From Staphylococcus sp. GSSP0090 (GTDB lineage Bacteria; Bacillota; Bacilli; Staphylococcales; Staphylococcaceae), in the NCBI RefSeq assembly GCF_013391405.1, contig NZ_JACBFD010000007.1, forward strand, positions 203,675-267,674: a stretch of DNA of 64,000 nt, written 5' to 3'. The notes beneath the pieces are model-generated. The model was given only the letters and a program-made list of their open reading frames with translations, made no database searches and was not told where the DNA came from. This document shows, piece after piece, positions 20,789 through 30,672 of this stretch. Numbering within the stretch: the stretch's first letter is position 1; the number at the start of each line of letters is the position of its first letter. The position numbers and the translations under genes are program-made.

Positions 20789-21655
20789 TTATACAAATTG
20801 TTTCGTTAATGCTTCAAATTGAGCTTCGTCAATATGAATATCTTGTTTAGCTAAAGGTGTACCGTTCATTTCTTCAATTTGTGATTCATATGAAGGTGTT
20901 TCCGTATCTTGATAAACAATGCCTTTGATTAACGAGTTATATTCTAAAACTTTTTGCGTTGCTTTTTGCTTATCTTTAGTATCAAAGTCTTCAATGTCAT
21001 CGATATTCGTTAAATTTTCTTTAAACCAATCATACGTGTTCACTTTATTATATGTCACACATGGAGAAAAGACATTTACAAATGAAAAACCGTCATGATT
21101 AATTGCATCTTCAATCATTTTTGTTAATCCTTTAATATCACTTGAAAAACCTTGTGCTACAAAAGTTGCACCAGAGGAAAGTGCTAATTCTAAAGGCGCT
21201 ACATTTTGTTCAATATTACCTTTTGGTGTAGATTTTGTCACAAATCCTTGAGCTGAAGAAGGTGACGTTTGCCCTTTTGTTAAACCATAAATTTGATTAT
21301 CCATAACGATATACGTCATATTCATATTTCTACGTAATGCGTGAATCGTATGACCCATACCAATGGCATAGCCATCTCCATCACCACCAGAAGCAATCAC
21401 TGTTAAATCTTTATTAGCCATTTTCACACCTTGTGCTAATGGTAATGAACGTCCATGTATACCATGAACACCATAGGAATTAACATATCCTGATAAACGA
21501 CCAGAACAACCAATTCCTGTAATAATCGCTACTTCTTCTGGTTCTAATCCAACATTTGCTGCGGCTTTTTGAATCGCTGCTTGTACTGAAAAATCTCCAC
21601 AACCAGGACACCAATTAGGTTTCACATTATTTCTAAAATCTTTAAATGTCGCCAT
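20789..21655 (-). CDS. korB: 2-oxoacid:ferredoxin oxidoreductase, beta subunit
   Basis: The thiamine-diphosphate-binding subunit of a two-subunit 2-oxoacid (probably 2-oxoglutarate) ferredoxin oxidoreductase. It is 288 residues. WCPGCGDFSVQ supplies cluster or TPP-site cysteines near the N-terminus; the TPP/Mg motif runs from SGGDGDGYAIGMGH to the downstream MDNQIYGLTKGQTSPSS. AAGGAGTTGG lies before the ATG, inside the end of korA; the genes abut without a gap. The enzyme adds an oxidative or reductive route at the 2-oxoglutarate node. Confidence 0.9.
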   Translation of the reverse strand: MATFKDFRNNVKPNWCPGCGDFSVQAAIQKAAANVGLEPEEVAIITGIGCSGRLSGYVNSYGVHGIHGRSLPLAQGVKMANKDLTVIASGGDGDGYAIGMGHTIHALRRNMNMTYIVMDNQIYGLTKGQTSPSSAQGFVTKSTPKGNIEQNVAPLELALSSGATFVAQGFSSDIKGLTKMIEDAINHDGFSFVNVFSPCVTYNKVNTYDWFKENLTNIDDIEDFDTKDKQKATQKVLEYNSLIKGIVYQDTETPSYESQIEEMNGTPLAKQDIHIDEAQFEALTKQFV

Positions 21656-23416
21656 TTATACCAACTCCTTTATTTCTTTAGCTATCTCAAGTCCTTTAGC
21701 TTCAATTTCATGTGGTAAAAATGGTGTACCATCGTATTTGGTTTGATTTACTAATTTATCACCTAAATTTACGTTCATTTTTAATATATTAGCAAGTTGA
21801 CCTTGATAATTATGTTCTACTACAACAACTTTTGAGGCTTTGTCGACTTCGTTTTGAATTGTTTCACTAGGGAAAGGATGCAATTGTCTGATTTGTGCAT
21901 GGTTAACCTTAATATTTTGTGATTCTAATCTTGATTTACCTTCTTGAATTGCACCTTTAGTTGAAATAAAGCCTAAATATAGAATGTCTGCAGTTTCATG
22001 TTGTGTATCAGCTTCTACAGGACCTTGTATTAATAAGTGTTCTGTTTTACGCATACGTTTATCCATTTGCTGTTGTCTGTTATCGGCAGCTTCGCTCGTT
22101 TTTCCTTCTTCATTATGTTCAACACCCGTAACATGATGAATGCCACCTTTTACACCAGGAATAGGTCTTGGAGAAACACCACTCTCTGTTAGTGCATAAC
22201 GTTTAAAGTATGTTTTGTCATCTTCTTCGCGTTCTATATCGGATTGGATGATTTCTCCACGATTGATTTCTATTTTATTATAATCTAATTGTTCAACCGT
22301 TTGTTTACCTAATGAAAGTTGTAAATCACTTAATACAATAACTGGGCATTGATATTGTTCAGCCAAATTGAAAGCTTCCATAGTTAAATAAAATGCGTCT
22401 TCTGCATCAGTAGGTGCAACGACAATCTTCGGAATATCACCATGCGTTCCATAAATCATTTGCATTAAGTCTGATTGCTCTTGTTTCGTTGGTAAACCTG
22501 TAGATGGTCCACCACGTTGCGTATTGATAACTACGAAAGGCGTTTCCGTCATTCCTGACAAACCAATCGCCTCCATCATTAACGATAGACCTGGTCCTGC
22601 GCTGGCAGTAAATGCTCGAACACCAGCATAATTGGAGCCGATAGCCATGTTTGCTGCAGCAATCTCATCTTCTGTTTGTACAACAGTTCCGCCTACTTTT
22701 GGTAGATTTTCAATCATATACTCCATAATTTCAGAAGCTGGTGTAATAGGATACGCTGCCATAAATCTTGATCCTGCTGATAATGCACCCAAACCAATAG
22801 CATCATTACCAATCAAATACAAATGTGGTGTGCCATCTGTTTTCTCTAAAATAAAATCTGTTTCTACAGTATCTAACTGTTCGTTCATCAAGCGATGACC
22901 CTCATTTAATGCCTCAATATTCAGCGCTACAACTTTTTCACCTTTTTTTGTAAACATGTTTGTAATTAATGTTTCAAAATCTGTAATATCGAGATCCATA
23001 ACTGCACAAGTCGCACCAATTGCTACCATATTTTTCATCAATGCAGTACCTAATTCTTTAGCAGTTGCAGTTAATGGTAAGTCTATTAATTGAGCACGAC
23101 AGTTTTCTGGCTTCTCTGGCTTTGCCTTGCTATCTGCAATAATTATACTATCTTCACGCATTTCATGATGGTTTAATTCGATCGTTTCTTGATCAAATGC
23201 AATTAAGATATCTAAATCATCACTAATTGCATGTACTGGTGATGTTGATACTCTTATTTTATTATTCGTGTGTCCGCCCATGATTCTACTTGAAAAATGA
23301 CGATATCCATATAAGTAGTATCCTTTACGGTTCATAGCAGTAGCAAAGATTTCCCCTGTGGATTCAATACCTTCACCTTGTTGACCGCCCACTTTCCATG
23401 ATACTTGTGATTTCAT
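21656..23416 (-). CDS. korA: 2-oxoacid:ferredoxin oxidoreductase, alpha subunit (gamma-alpha fusion)
   Basis: 586 residues in two parts. An N-terminal gamma domain (GGQQGEGIESTGEIFATAM, and HTNNKIRVS) is fused to the alpha domain (MAAYPITPASEIMEYM, TEDEIAAANMAIGSNYAGVRA, then GGPSTGLPTKQEQSDL), the usual arrangement in two-subunit enzymes. CTAGGAGGC lies before the ATG. It is co-transcribed with korB; the ymdB terminator lies upstream. Electron transfer to ferredoxin is established for the family; the physiological substrate is inferred. Confidence 0.9.
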   Translation of the reverse strand: MKSQVSWKVGGQQGEGIESTGEIFATAMNRKGYYLYGYRHFSSRIMGGHTNNKIRVSTSPVHAISDDLDILIAFDQETIELNHHEMREDSIIIADSKAKPEKPENCRAQLIDLPLTATAKELGTALMKNMVAIGATCAVMDLDITDFETLITNMFTKKGEKVVALNIEALNEGHRLMNEQLDTVETDFILEKTDGTPHLYLIGNDAIGLGALSAGSRFMAAYPITPASEIMEYMIENLPKVGGTVVQTEDEIAAANMAIGSNYAGVRAFTASAGPGLSLMMEAIGLSGMTETPFVVINTQRGGPSTGLPTKQEQSDLMQMIYGTHGDIPKIVVAPTDAEDAFYLTMEAFNLAEQYQCPVIVLSDLQLSLGKQTVEQLDYNKIEINRGEIIQSDIEREEDDKTYFKRYALTESGVSPRPIPGVKGGIHHVTGVEHNEEGKTSEAADNRQQQMDKRMRKTEHLLIQGPVEADTQHETADILYLGFISTKGAIQEGKSRLESQNIKVNHAQIRQLHPFPSETIQNEVDKASKVVVVEHNYQGQLANILKMNVNLGDKLVNQTKYDGTPFLPHEIEAKGLEIAKEIKELV

Positions 23417-23464
23417 ATCATCTTGCCTCCTAGTGGTTATAATAATTCATTATCAATCATATCA

Positions 23465-23502
23465 AAATAAACCACCCTATTACTATGTACAGAGTGGTAC
23501 TT
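23465..23502 (-). terminator. ymdB terminator
   Basis: Minus strand TACCACTCT pairs with AGGGTGGT with a minor bulge; TTTATTTT follows. It lies between the ymdB stop and the korA start. Confidence 0.65.
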
Positions 23503-23531
23503 TTATAAATTCATACTAATGGACGATATTT

Positions 23532-24320
23532 TTAGAAAGGATGGTCATCATTGATTAATACACGTTCAATGTGTGTCGTTCTTCCTTCTTTATTAATATC
23601 TATAATGACACCCGATAATACACTACGACCTTCATCAGGTACAACATGTCTTTGTGGCAAACTTGTAATAAAACGTGTGATCACTTCATGTCTATTAATG
23701 CCTAATATACCATCATAAAACCCTGTCATACCAACATCTGTAATATAACCTGTACCTCCAGGTAATATACGTTCATCTGATGTTTGTATATGTGTATGTG
23801 TCCCTACAACTGCACTCGCTCTACCGTCAAGGTACCAACCCATAGCATTTTTTTCAGATGTCGTTTCAGCATGAAAATCAACAAATATATAATCTGTTTC
23901 CTTTTTTGCTTCATTTATAAGCTCATCTGCTTTTTTAAAAGGATCATCAATATCTTGCATAAATGCACGACCTTGTAAGTTAATGATGGCCAACTTAATT
24001 TCATTTATTTGAATAAATCGCATACCTACGCCTGGCGCTTCTTCTGGAAAGTTAGCAGGTCTAACCATACGATTTGCTGAATCAATAAAATCGTAAATTT
24101 GACGTTGCCCATAAGTATGGTTTCCCATTGTCATAAAGTCTACGCCTTCTCTTAATAAATCTTTATATATTTTTTCAGTTAGTCCTTTACCGTGTGCCGC
24201 ATTTTCAGCGTTTACAATTGTAACTGTTGGACGATATGTCTGCTTTAGTCTTGCTAAATATGTAGAAATGGCCTCACGACCTACTTTCCCTACGATATCC
24301 CCAATAAATAATAATCTCAT
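23532..24320 (-). CDS. ymdB: YmdB-type metallophosphoesterase
   Basis: A 262-residue dinuclear-metal phosphodiesterase; B. subtilis YmdB hydrolyses 2',3'-cyclic nucleotides and affects biofilm and motility decisions. Metal-site segments appear in order: LFIGDIVGKVGR (Asp), IVNAENAAHGKG (Asn, Glu), MGNHTYGQ (Asn-His), VDFHAETTSEKNAMG and VGTHTHIQTSDE. The ATG follows AGAGAGGATG. The position next to rny is conserved in Firmicutes. Confidence 0.92.
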   Translation of the reverse strand: MRLLFIGDIVGKVGREAISTYLARLKQTYRPTVTIVNAENAAHGKGLTEKIYKDLLREGVDFMTMGNHTYGQRQIYDFIDSANRMVRPANFPEEAPGVGMRFIQINEIKLAIINLQGRAFMQDIDDPFKKADELINEAKKETDYIFVDFHAETTSEKNAMGWYLDGRASAVVGTHTHIQTSDERILPGGTGYITDVGMTGFYDGILGINRHEVITRFITSLPQRHVVPDEGRSVLSGVIIDINKEGRTTHIERVLINDDHPF

Positions 24321-24483
24321 TTACGTGTTCATCCTCTCTTAGTGTTAGTTTAATGCAATTTATTCACAATGAAAAGGTGCTTGTAAAAATTTTGTTAAAT
24401 TAACTAAGTTTTAATTGTTAAAATAGTGGTATAGGTTACAGTAGTTAACAGATAATCCAAAATATAGGAGTTGGAAGTAATAC

Positions 24484-24699
24484 ATGTCAATTAATATTGA
24501 TCCACAACATTTTGCTGACTTAGTTGTTACAGCAAATCCATCAAAAAGTGAAGACGCAGAAGATATAGCGAAGGAAAGTTTGGAGCTATATATCAATGCA
24601 TATCGTTTAGCCGAAAGGTATGCTAACATCTCAACAAACTGTTATGATACTGCAGAAATAATTAAAGAAGTAAAACAAGCAGATTTAGAGCTCACTTAA
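24484..24699 (+). CDS. Small conserved-type acidic protein, function unknown
   Basis: A 71-residue, strongly acidic, helix-rich protein (starts MSINIDPQHFADLVVTANP, ends QADLELT). No membrane segment, signal or Cys pair; one Cys (NCYDTAE). TTGGAAG lies 7 bases before the ATG, with AGGAG a little further upstream. A plus-strand terminator at 24863 fits this gene. It is divergent from ymdB and convergent with rny, an isolated plus-strand gene in a minus-strand block. Codon use is ordinary for the region. I do not recognise a family; the antisense frame at 24411-24629 is a shadow. Confidence 0.72.
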   Translation: MSINIDPQHFADLVVTANPSKSEDAEDIAKESLELYINAYRLAERYANISTNCYDTAEIIKEVKQADLELT

Positions 24700-24862
24700 C
24701 GCTTAACATGTTAATTACAATGAACTTGAAACATTAAAATCATATACATCATTGAGTGTATCGACTGTCGTAATATAAGATATACAAGTGCTATCGTTAT
24801 AGTAGTTGAATTTCATTTGTTAATCTTATCTTTTATCCCAGTCATATTTAACCTCAATGCAA

Positions 24863-24900
24863 AACATCCGCGACATTAATAAATGCCGCGGATGTTCTTT
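24863..24900 (+). terminator. Terminator of the small plus-strand gene
   Basis: AACATCCGCG pairs exactly with CGCGGATGTT, with a 12-base AT-rich loop; TTCTTTGTT follows on the plus strand. The minus strand also has a short T tail. Confidence 0.72.
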
Positions 24901-24912
24901 GTTCTATAAAAT

Positions 24913-24953
24913 ATTAAAAAAACAAACTAAACACTATTTCGTTTAGTTTGTTT
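24913..24953 (-). terminator. rny terminator
   Basis: A perfect 13-bp stem (AAACAAACTAAAC with GTTTAGTTTGTTT) is followed by TTTTTAATATTTT on the minus strand, 35 bp past the rny stop. Confidence 0.85.
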
Positions 24954-24987
24954 AAATTTCAAAAATTAATCATTTAATCATTAACTT

Positions 24988-26547
24988 TTATTTTGCATAT
25001 TCAATTGCTCTAGTCTCACGAACAACTGTCACTTTTATATGACCAGGATATTGAAGTTCATCCTCAATTTGGCTCTTAATATCTCTTGCTAAGCGATGTG
25101 ATTTTAAGTCGTCGATAGTATCTGGTGATACAATAACTCGAATTTCTCTACCTGCTTGGATTGCGAATGCTTTCTCAACACCTTCATAACTTTCTGATAA
25201 TGTTTCTAATCTTTCCAATCTTCTAATATAATTTTCTAACGTTTCTTTACGCGCACCTGGTCTCGCAGCTGAGAGTGCATCTGCTGCAGCAACCAAGATA
25301 GAAATAATTGAAGTTGGTTCAACATCACCATGATGGGAATGTATAGCATTTATAACTGTTTCATTTTCAGCATATTTTTTTGCTAATTCTACACCGATTT
25401 CAACATGGCTACCTTCTACTTCGTGATCAATAGCTTTACCAACATCATGAAGTAAGCCAGCACGTTTAGCTAATGTAATATCCTCACCTAATTCAGCTGC
25501 TAACATACCACTTAAGTGGGCAACTTCTATAGAATGTTTCAATACATTTTGTCCATAGCTAGTACGATACTGTAAACGACCTAAGATTTTAACTAAATCT
25601 GGATGCATATTATGTACATTTATTTCAAATGTAGCTTGTTCTCCTGCATCTCTAATAATATCGTCTACTTCTTTTCGAGCTTTATCTACCATATCTTCAA
25701 TTCGTCCAGGATGGATTCGACCATCCGAAACAAGATTTACTAATGCAGTTCTTGCAATTTCACGGCGAATTGGGTCAAAACCAGAAAGAATTACTGCTTC
25801 TGGTGTATCATCTATAATTAAGTCAATACCAGTTAACGTTTCTAATGTTCTGATATTTCTACCTTCTCTACCAATGATTCGACCTTTCATTTCGTCATTC
25901 GGTAAATTAACAACAGAAACTGTAGATTCAGACGTATGTTCTGCCGCTAATCTTTGAACAGTAGTTGCTAATAATTCTTTTGCATTTTTATCGACTGCTT
26001 CTTTTGCTTCTCTCTCTTTTTCCTTAACAAGTATTGCAATATCTTGTGACAATTCATCTTCAACTCTTTGAAGTTGCTCTTGTGCAGCTTCAGCTTGAGT
26101 GAGACCAGAGATGCGTTCTAATTCTTGTTCGTGCTTATTTATTAATGTTTGAACACTACTCTCTTTTGCATCTACTTGTTGTTGTCGTTCTTCAAGTTTA
26201 GACTCTTTTTGCTCTAAAATCTCATCTTTTTTATCTAATAGATCAGATTTTCGCTCTAAGTTTTCTTCTTTTTGTAGAAGTCTTGCTTCCTGCTTTTGAA
26301 GATCACCACGTCTTTCACGAAGTTCAATTTCACTTTGTTCTTTTATGATTTGATTTTCTTCTTTAGCTTCTAGGAGCTTTTCCTTCTTAATATTCTCTGC
26401 TTCTTTATTACCTTGTTCGATAATATCTTCGGCAGTTTGTCTTGCTTGTAATTGCTTTTGATGCAACATATTTCGGGCAATAACATACCCTACAACAACT
26501 CCGAGAATAATACCTAGCAAAATGAGTAGGAGGCCTAATAAATTCAC
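24988..26547 (-). CDS. rny: Ribonuclease Y
   Basis: Membrane-anchored endoribonuclease starting mRNA decay. It has 519 residues: an N-terminal membrane helix (about 2-24, [18 protein letters not shown]), a long charged coiled coil (about 30-200), a KH domain ([15 protein letters not shown]), and an HD domain with [17 protein letters not shown]. The start is GTG after GGGGGTG, giving MNLLGLL. S. aureus calls it cvfA. The promoter is at 26646-26675. Confidence 0.96.
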   Translation of the reverse strand: MNLLGLLLILLGIILGVVVGYVIARNMLHQKQLQARQTAEDIIEQGNKEAENIKKEKLLEAKEENQIIKEQSEIELRERRGDLQKQEARLLQKEENLERKSDLLDKKDEILEQKESKLEERQQQVDAKESSVQTLINKHEQELERISGLTQAEAAQEQLQRVEDELSQDIAILVKEKEREAKEAVDKNAKELLATTVQRLAAEHTSESTVSVVNLPNDEMKGRIIGREGRNIRTLETLTGIDLIIDDTPEAVILSGFDPIRREIARTALVNLVSDGRIHPGRIEDMVDKARKEVDDIIRDAGEQATFEINVHNMHPDLVKILGRLQYRTSYGQNVLKHSIEVAHLSGMLAAELGEDITLAKRAGLLHDVGKAIDHEVEGSHVEIGVELAKKYAENETVINAIHSHHGDVEPTSIISILVAAADALSAARPGARKETLENYIRRLERLETLSESYEGVEKAFAIQAGREIRVIVSPDTIDDLKSHRLARDIKSQIEDELQYPGHIKVTVVRETRAIEYAK

Positions 26548-26645
26548 ACAAACACCCCCTTCTTATCTAGGATTTTGCTCTGTATATCAAATTTCAATAT
26601 GATTAAATATGATTATATGAAGTTCTATAAGAATCATACAATGTA

Positions 26646-26675
26646 ATTGTACGGTTTAAAGCTAAGAAGTGTCAA
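26646..26675 (-). promoter_or_regulatory. rny promoter
   Basis: Minus strand TTGACA (26670-26675), 18-bp spacer, TACAAT (26646-26651). It is framed by a perfect 10-bp inverted repeat (AATGTAATTG at 26640-26649, CAATTACATT at 26682-26691) that overlaps the -10 box and may be an operator. Confidence 0.65.
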
Positions 26676-26691
26676 GGTTTCCAATTACATT

Positions 26692-26819
26692 AATTCAATA
26701 TTTGAAGCTATCCTTTTACACTATATTTACTTTAATGATTGCGATTACTTAACTTGCATCATATATAAATCGAAAATTTTTTTCATATAATACTTTTGTA
26801 TTTTTATTTACACACAAAA
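26692..26819. other. Non-coding stretch between the rny promoter and the recA terminator
   Basis: AT-rich, no ORF or clear signal. The rest of the 26548-26989 gap holds the rny leader, the rny promoter and the recA terminator. Confidence 0.4.
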
Positions 26820-26853
26820 ATAAGCCGAAACATGATTAAATGTCTCGGCCTAT
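26820..26853 (-). terminator. recA terminator
   Basis: Minus strand GCCGAGACAT pairs with ATGTTTCGGC (one mismatch) and TTATTTTTG follows. It lies about 135 bp past the recA stop, so recA has a rather long 3' untranslated region. Confidence 0.78.
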
Positions 26854-26989
26854 TAGGTACGATTTACAATGACTGATTAAAATGAATATCAAACTAATTT
26901 TATTTATTTTGATACTGATATGATTTACAAATAGAACCATCATTTTACTTCTATTTTATATAGTCATACGAATCACAATCAACATTTAG

Positions 26990-28039
26990 TTATTCCTCTT
27001 CATCAAAAAGTGTAGCTGGGCTTTCAGCTTCTTTTTCTTCAACATCTCCGTCAAATATACCTAATTTTTCTCTTAATTTCTGATCAATTTCTTCTCTAAT
27101 AGCTGGATTTTCCTTGAGGTATAATTTCACGTTTTCTTTACCTTGTCCCATACGTTCGCCATTGTATGAATACCAAGCACCTGATTTATTTACAATTTCG
27201 TGCTCAGCACCTAGGTCAATTAATTCCCCTTCTTTAGAGATACCTTTACCATACATAATATCAACTTCTGCAACTCTAAATGGTGGCGCTACTTTATTCT
27301 TAACTACTTTTATTTTCGTTCTGTTACCAACAATTTCTTGACCCTGTTTCAATTGTTCAGCACGACGTACTTCTAATCGAACAGAACTATAGAATTTCAA
27401 TGCACGACCACCTGGTGTAACTTCAGGGTTACCGAACATCACACCAACTTTTTCACGGATTTGGTTAATAAATACTGCTGTCGTATTTGATTTTGAAATT
27501 GCACCTGAAAGTTTTCTCAAGGCCTGAGACATAAGACGTGCTTGTAAACCAACGTGCGTGTCTCCCATTTCACCTTCAATTTCAGCTTTCGGTGTAAGTG
27601 CAGCAACTGAATCGACTACAACGATATCTACAGCGCCACTTCTAACAAATGCTTCTGCAATTTCTAAACCTTGTTCCCCATGGTCAGGTTGAGATAAGTA
27701 TAAATTTTGTATATCTACACCTAAAGCTTCTGCATAGACAGGATCTAATGCATGTTCAGCATCTATGAATGCTGCAACACCGCCATTTTTTTGTACTTCC
27801 GCGATAGCATGTAATGCTACTGTCGTTTTACCAGAACTTTCAGGACCATAAATTTCTACGATTCTTCCTTTAGGGTAGCCACCTACACCTAAAGCATTAT
27901 CTAATGTTACTGAACCACTTGATACACTCGAAACTCTGCGCGCTTTATTGTCGCCTAATTTCATAACGGCACCTTTACCAAATGATTTTTCCATATTTTT
28001 AATTACTGTATCTAAAGCTTTTTGACGATCGTTATCCAA
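26990..28039 (-). CDS. recA: Recombinase RecA
   Basis: Strand-exchange protein and LexA co-protease. It is 349 residues. Walker [10 protein letters not shown] is near residue 65, Walker [12 protein letters not shown] near 140, and the loop L2 region holds [19 protein letters not shown]. The start codon is TTG (28037-28039), 7 bases after AGGAGG. It has its own promoter with an overlapping LexA box and is downstream of cinA, the usual Firmicutes order. Confidence 0.98.
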   Translation of the reverse strand: MDNDRQKALDTVIKNMEKSFGKGAVMKLGDNKARRVSSVSSGSVTLDNALGVGGYPKGRIVEIYGPESSGKTTVALHAIAEVQKNGGVAAFIDAEHALDPVYAEALGVDIQNLYLSQPDHGEQGLEIAEAFVRSGAVDIVVVDSVAALTPKAEIEGEMGDTHVGLQARLMSQALRKLSGAISKSNTTAVFINQIREKVGVMFGNPEVTPGGRALKFYSSVRLEVRRAEQLKQGQEIVGNRTKIKVVKNKVAPPFRVAEVDIMYGKGISKEGELIDLGAEHEIVNKSGAWYSYNGERMGQGKENVKLYLKENPAIREEIDQKLREKLGIFDGDVEEKEAESPATLFDEEE

Positions 28040-28089
28040 TGCTGGACCTCCTAAATGAGATTTATCTCTCGAAAAAATATCTTACATTT

Positions 28090-28118
28090 ACTATACCTTG
28101 ATTTAGATAATTCCGCAA
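28090..28118 (-). promoter_or_regulatory. recA promoter
   Basis: Minus strand TTGCGG (28113-28118), 17-bp spacer, TATAGT (28090-28095). The LexA box begins 9 bp upstream of the -35 hexamer. Confidence 0.65.
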
Positions 28119-28126
28119 GTATTTTG

Positions 28127-28140
28127 CGAATATTTGTTCG
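28127..28140. promoter_or_regulatory. LexA (SOS) box of recA
   Basis: CGAATATTTGTTCG has one mismatch to the Gram-positive operator CGAACNNNNGTTCG. Its position just upstream of the -35 box fits LexA control of recA, which is established in B. subtilis and S. aureus. Confidence 0.83.
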
Positions 28141-28214
28141 CTAATAACAAAAGGTAATGTATCTAAAATAGAACACACGTGCTATTTTTCTTGATTTTTA
28201 CATAGTGTTCGCCT

Positions 28215-29357
28215 TTATTTAAACCGATTTAGTAATCTTATTAACACATAATTTTGTGTTCTGCTTTTGATCAAATGTCTTCTTTGTGTCATTTTAAATG
28301 ATTGCACGGCTAATTCATTATTCTCTAAAATGCCTAAATAGACTGTATCATTTTGATGTATGACTGAAATACCAATTTCCGTATTAAACATGTCTTTAAC
28401 AATCTGTGCAGATACTGAAAGTTGAGATGTCATTATATCACGTTCATCTATAAATTGCGTGTGGTGTGATAACATCCCTTGAAGCAATTGACGTTCGTCA
28501 AAATTTTTCATCCGAGAATATAATATACCATCTGTTACACCATCATAAATGGCAAATGTTTTTGTCATGTTATTCATGACTGCTTGCTCTATAACAATGT
28601 CATCAGAACCATAATAATATTTACCGATACGTTCTAAAATATCTTCTTTGAGTGGTGCAATTAATGCTTCACATATTTGCTGTGTTTCACCACTTGCTGT
28701 CAATCTTACATTTACTTCGTGAGTTCCAGCCAATGGTGCTATCGTAGGATTTGTTTGTTGGTCAATTAAATCCATTAATTCTGTTTCAACCTTTGACTCT
28801 CCTATACCAGCAAAACGAAGTAATTCTGAAAATATCGTATTTTCACCATCTGTAAAATACGGTAATAATTCTTCTTTAGCCATTGGTTTCATTTCTTTTG
28901 GTGGACCTGGTAGCAATGCAATCTGCTTTCCATTGTGTTGAATAAGCATACCTGGTGCCATACCAACCTTATTATCCAACACGTGTGCACCTTCAATAAC
29001 TAACGCTTGTTGACGATTATTGGGTGTCATTTCTACATTTTGTTCATTAAAATATTGTTCAATATAGTCAAGTGCATTTTGATCGATAACTAAATCTCGT
29101 CCTAAAACATTCGCGACTGTATGTTTAGTTAAATCATCTTTCGTGGGTCCTAACCCCCCAGTTAGTATAACAGTATCATAATTTTCTAATGATTTATGAA
29201 TGACTCTCTCTAACCTTTGTGGGTTATCACCAATCACTGTATGTTCAACAACATTATGACCAACACTATTAAATAATTTTGATAAGTACTGACCATTCGT
29301 ATTCGCAATTTGCCCTAATAATAATTCTGATCCTACCGCGATAATTGAAATATTCAA
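28215..29357 (-). CDS. cinA: CinA-family protein
   Basis: A 380-residue protein with an N-terminal MoaB/MogA-like (COG1058) domain: VGSELLLGQIANTNGQYLS, LTGGLGPTKDDLTK and LLPGPPKEM. The C-terminal CinA domain is related to the nicotinamide-nucleotide deamidase PncC. This deamidase half looks reduced: the usual TGGLL-type core motif is not seen. GGAGGAAAC lies before the ATG. It is upstream of recA in the competence-linked order, but regulation by competence is not visible here. Confidence 0.9.
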   Translation of the reverse strand: MNISIIAVGSELLLGQIANTNGQYLSKLFNSVGHNVVEHTVIGDNPQRLERVIHKSLENYDTVILTGGLGPTKDDLTKHTVANVLGRDLVIDQNALDYIEQYFNEQNVEMTPNNRQQALVIEGAHVLDNKVGMAPGMLIQHNGKQIALLPGPPKEMKPMAKEELLPYFTDGENTIFSELLRFAGIGESKVETELMDLIDQQTNPTIAPLAGTHEVNVRLTASGETQQICEALIAPLKEDILERIGKYYYGSDDIVIEQAVMNNMTKTFAIYDGVTDGILYSRMKNFDERQLLQGMLSHHTQFIDERDIMTSQLSVSAQIVKDMFNTEIGISVIHQNDTVYLGILENNELAVQSFKMTQRRHLIKSRTQNYVLIRLLNRFK

Positions 29358-29551
29358 AACGTTTCCTCCTGAAGATAATTACATTCTTTATAACTATTTT
29401 ATTCAATATAGCTTCTTGTTAACAATATATGTCCAATTCCCTTTATTATAAAATGAAAAACTATAAATAACGAAAGATTCGTTCATGTATCCTCACAGTG
29501 ATATGATTTATTTTAGATTTTTGACCATGGCTTCATTATTTTATATAAATT

Positions 29552-29594
29552 AAAAAATCGAAGCATGCTCAAAATACCGACATGCTCCGATTTA
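29552..29594 (-). terminator. pgsA terminator
   Basis: Minus strand AAATCGGAGCATG pairs with CATGCTTCGATTT (one mismatch) and a T run follows. It lies 22 bp past the pgsA stop and separates pgsA from cinA. Confidence 0.83.
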
Positions 29595-29615
29595 TAATAT
29601 GATAATTTTAATTGT

Positions 29616-30197
29616 TTAAGATTTAGCTTTAAACACATCTCTACCTTTATAAAAGTATTCAATACCAGATAGAATAGTGAAAAATACGCCGATATATAGT
29701 AATACCTGTCCTAATTCAAAGCCAATCCAACTTGCTAATGGATCACCTAAAAGAATCCAAACAAGTGCAACCATAGTAACAGCAGTTTTTATTTTTCCTA
29801 ACTGACCTGCAGCACTAACAAAACCTTGTTCAATTTGTAGTAAACGTAAACCAGTCACTGCAAATTCACGTGCAATAATAATAATAGCGACTATAGAATT
29901 GGTTAAATCTACTTGTACGAGCGCAATCAAAGCACTCGAAACTAATAATTTATCTGCTAATGGATCTAAGAATTTACCCATATTTGTTACAAGTTCCCAT
30001 TTACGAGCTAAATAACCATCTACAAAGTCACTTAGTGATGCAATAATGAAAATAACACCACTAATTAATAATTCAATTCTAATTTCATTACCACCGATAA
30101 ATGAAATTTTACCAAATCCAAAATCCGCTAGTGCAAATAATAGGAAGATGGGAATAAGTATAACTCTAAAAACAGTTATCCAATTCGGTATATTCAT
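29616..30197 (-). CDS. pgsA: CDP-diacylglycerol-glycerol-3-phosphate 3-phosphatidyltransferase
   Basis: Integral-membrane enzyme making phosphatidylglycerolphosphate from CDP-diacylglycerol and glycerol-3-phosphate, the committed step to phosphatidylglycerol, cardiolipin and lysyl-PG. It is 193 residues with about six membrane segments. The CDP-alcohol phosphotransferase motif is complete in [11 protein letters not shown] followed by [10 protein letters not shown]. It follows the RodZ-like gene by 50 bp. CdsA, which makes its lipid substrate, is at 61958. Confidence 0.95.
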   Translation of the reverse strand: MNIPNWITVFRVILIPIFLLFALADFGFGKISFIGGNEIRIELLISGVIFIIASLSDFVDGYLARKWELVTNMGKFLDPLADKLLVSSALIALVQVDLTNSIVAIIIIAREFAVTGLRLLQIEQGFVSAAGQLGKIKTAVTMVALVWILLGDPLASWIGFELGQVLLYIGVFFTILSGIEYFYKGRDVFKAKS

Positions 30198-30247
30198 ACA
30201 AAGTCCTCTTTTCTATTTATAACTTATGACGTATTTGCGATTACAAA

Positions 30248-30640
30248 TTAAAAAATTAATACTGAAAAAATCCATAAAACTGCTGTAATAATTACAAACA
30301 TACTTATTACAACGGCAACTTGCAATGGTTCTTTATTTTTAGTTCTATAAGTCGGTTTATCATCCTTTGAAAAGGCAGTTATCGTATTTTGAAGTGATTC
30401 ATCATTACTAGGAATTTCTTCTCTATGTGCGTCAATTAACTGTACAGAATCGATATTCACCGCTTTTGCATATTTTCTAATAAAGCCTTCAGCATAATTT
30501 ACATTTCTCAACGATTCAAAATCATTATTTTCAATCAGTGTCAGTGTTTCTCTTTTTATTTGGGTACGCGTTTCAAGTTCATTTAGTGTCATACCTAAAC
30601 GTTCTCGACGTCCTTTTAAAGTTTGACCAACTAAATTCAA
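30248..30640 (-). CDS. RodZ-like helix-turn-helix membrane protein (YmfM type)
   Basis: 130 residues: an N-terminal Xre-type helix-turn-helix (LKGRRERLGMTLNELETRTQIKRETLTLIEN), the YAEGFIRKYAKAVNID segment typical of RodZ_N, a polar linker and a C-terminal membrane helix (AVVISMFVIITAVLWIFSVLIF). No extracellular domain follows the helix, so it is shorter than E. coli RodZ. It is likely linked to cell-shape or division complexes. It is part of the ymf-pgsA run. Confidence 0.85.
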   Translation of the reverse strand: MNLVGQTLKGRRERLGMTLNELETRTQIKRETLTLIENNDFESLRNVNYAEGFIRKYAKAVNIDSVQLIDAHREEIPSNDESLQNTITAFSKDDKPTYRTKNKEPLQVAVVISMFVIITAVLWIFSVLIF

Positions 30641-30672
30641 GATGTTAGTCCTCCTCGTTAGCTATCCATATT

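Noticed and set aside
24411..24629. 72-codon minus-strand frame opposite the small plus-strand gene
   Set aside because: Antisense shadow without ribosome site; the plus-strand frame has one plus a terminator.
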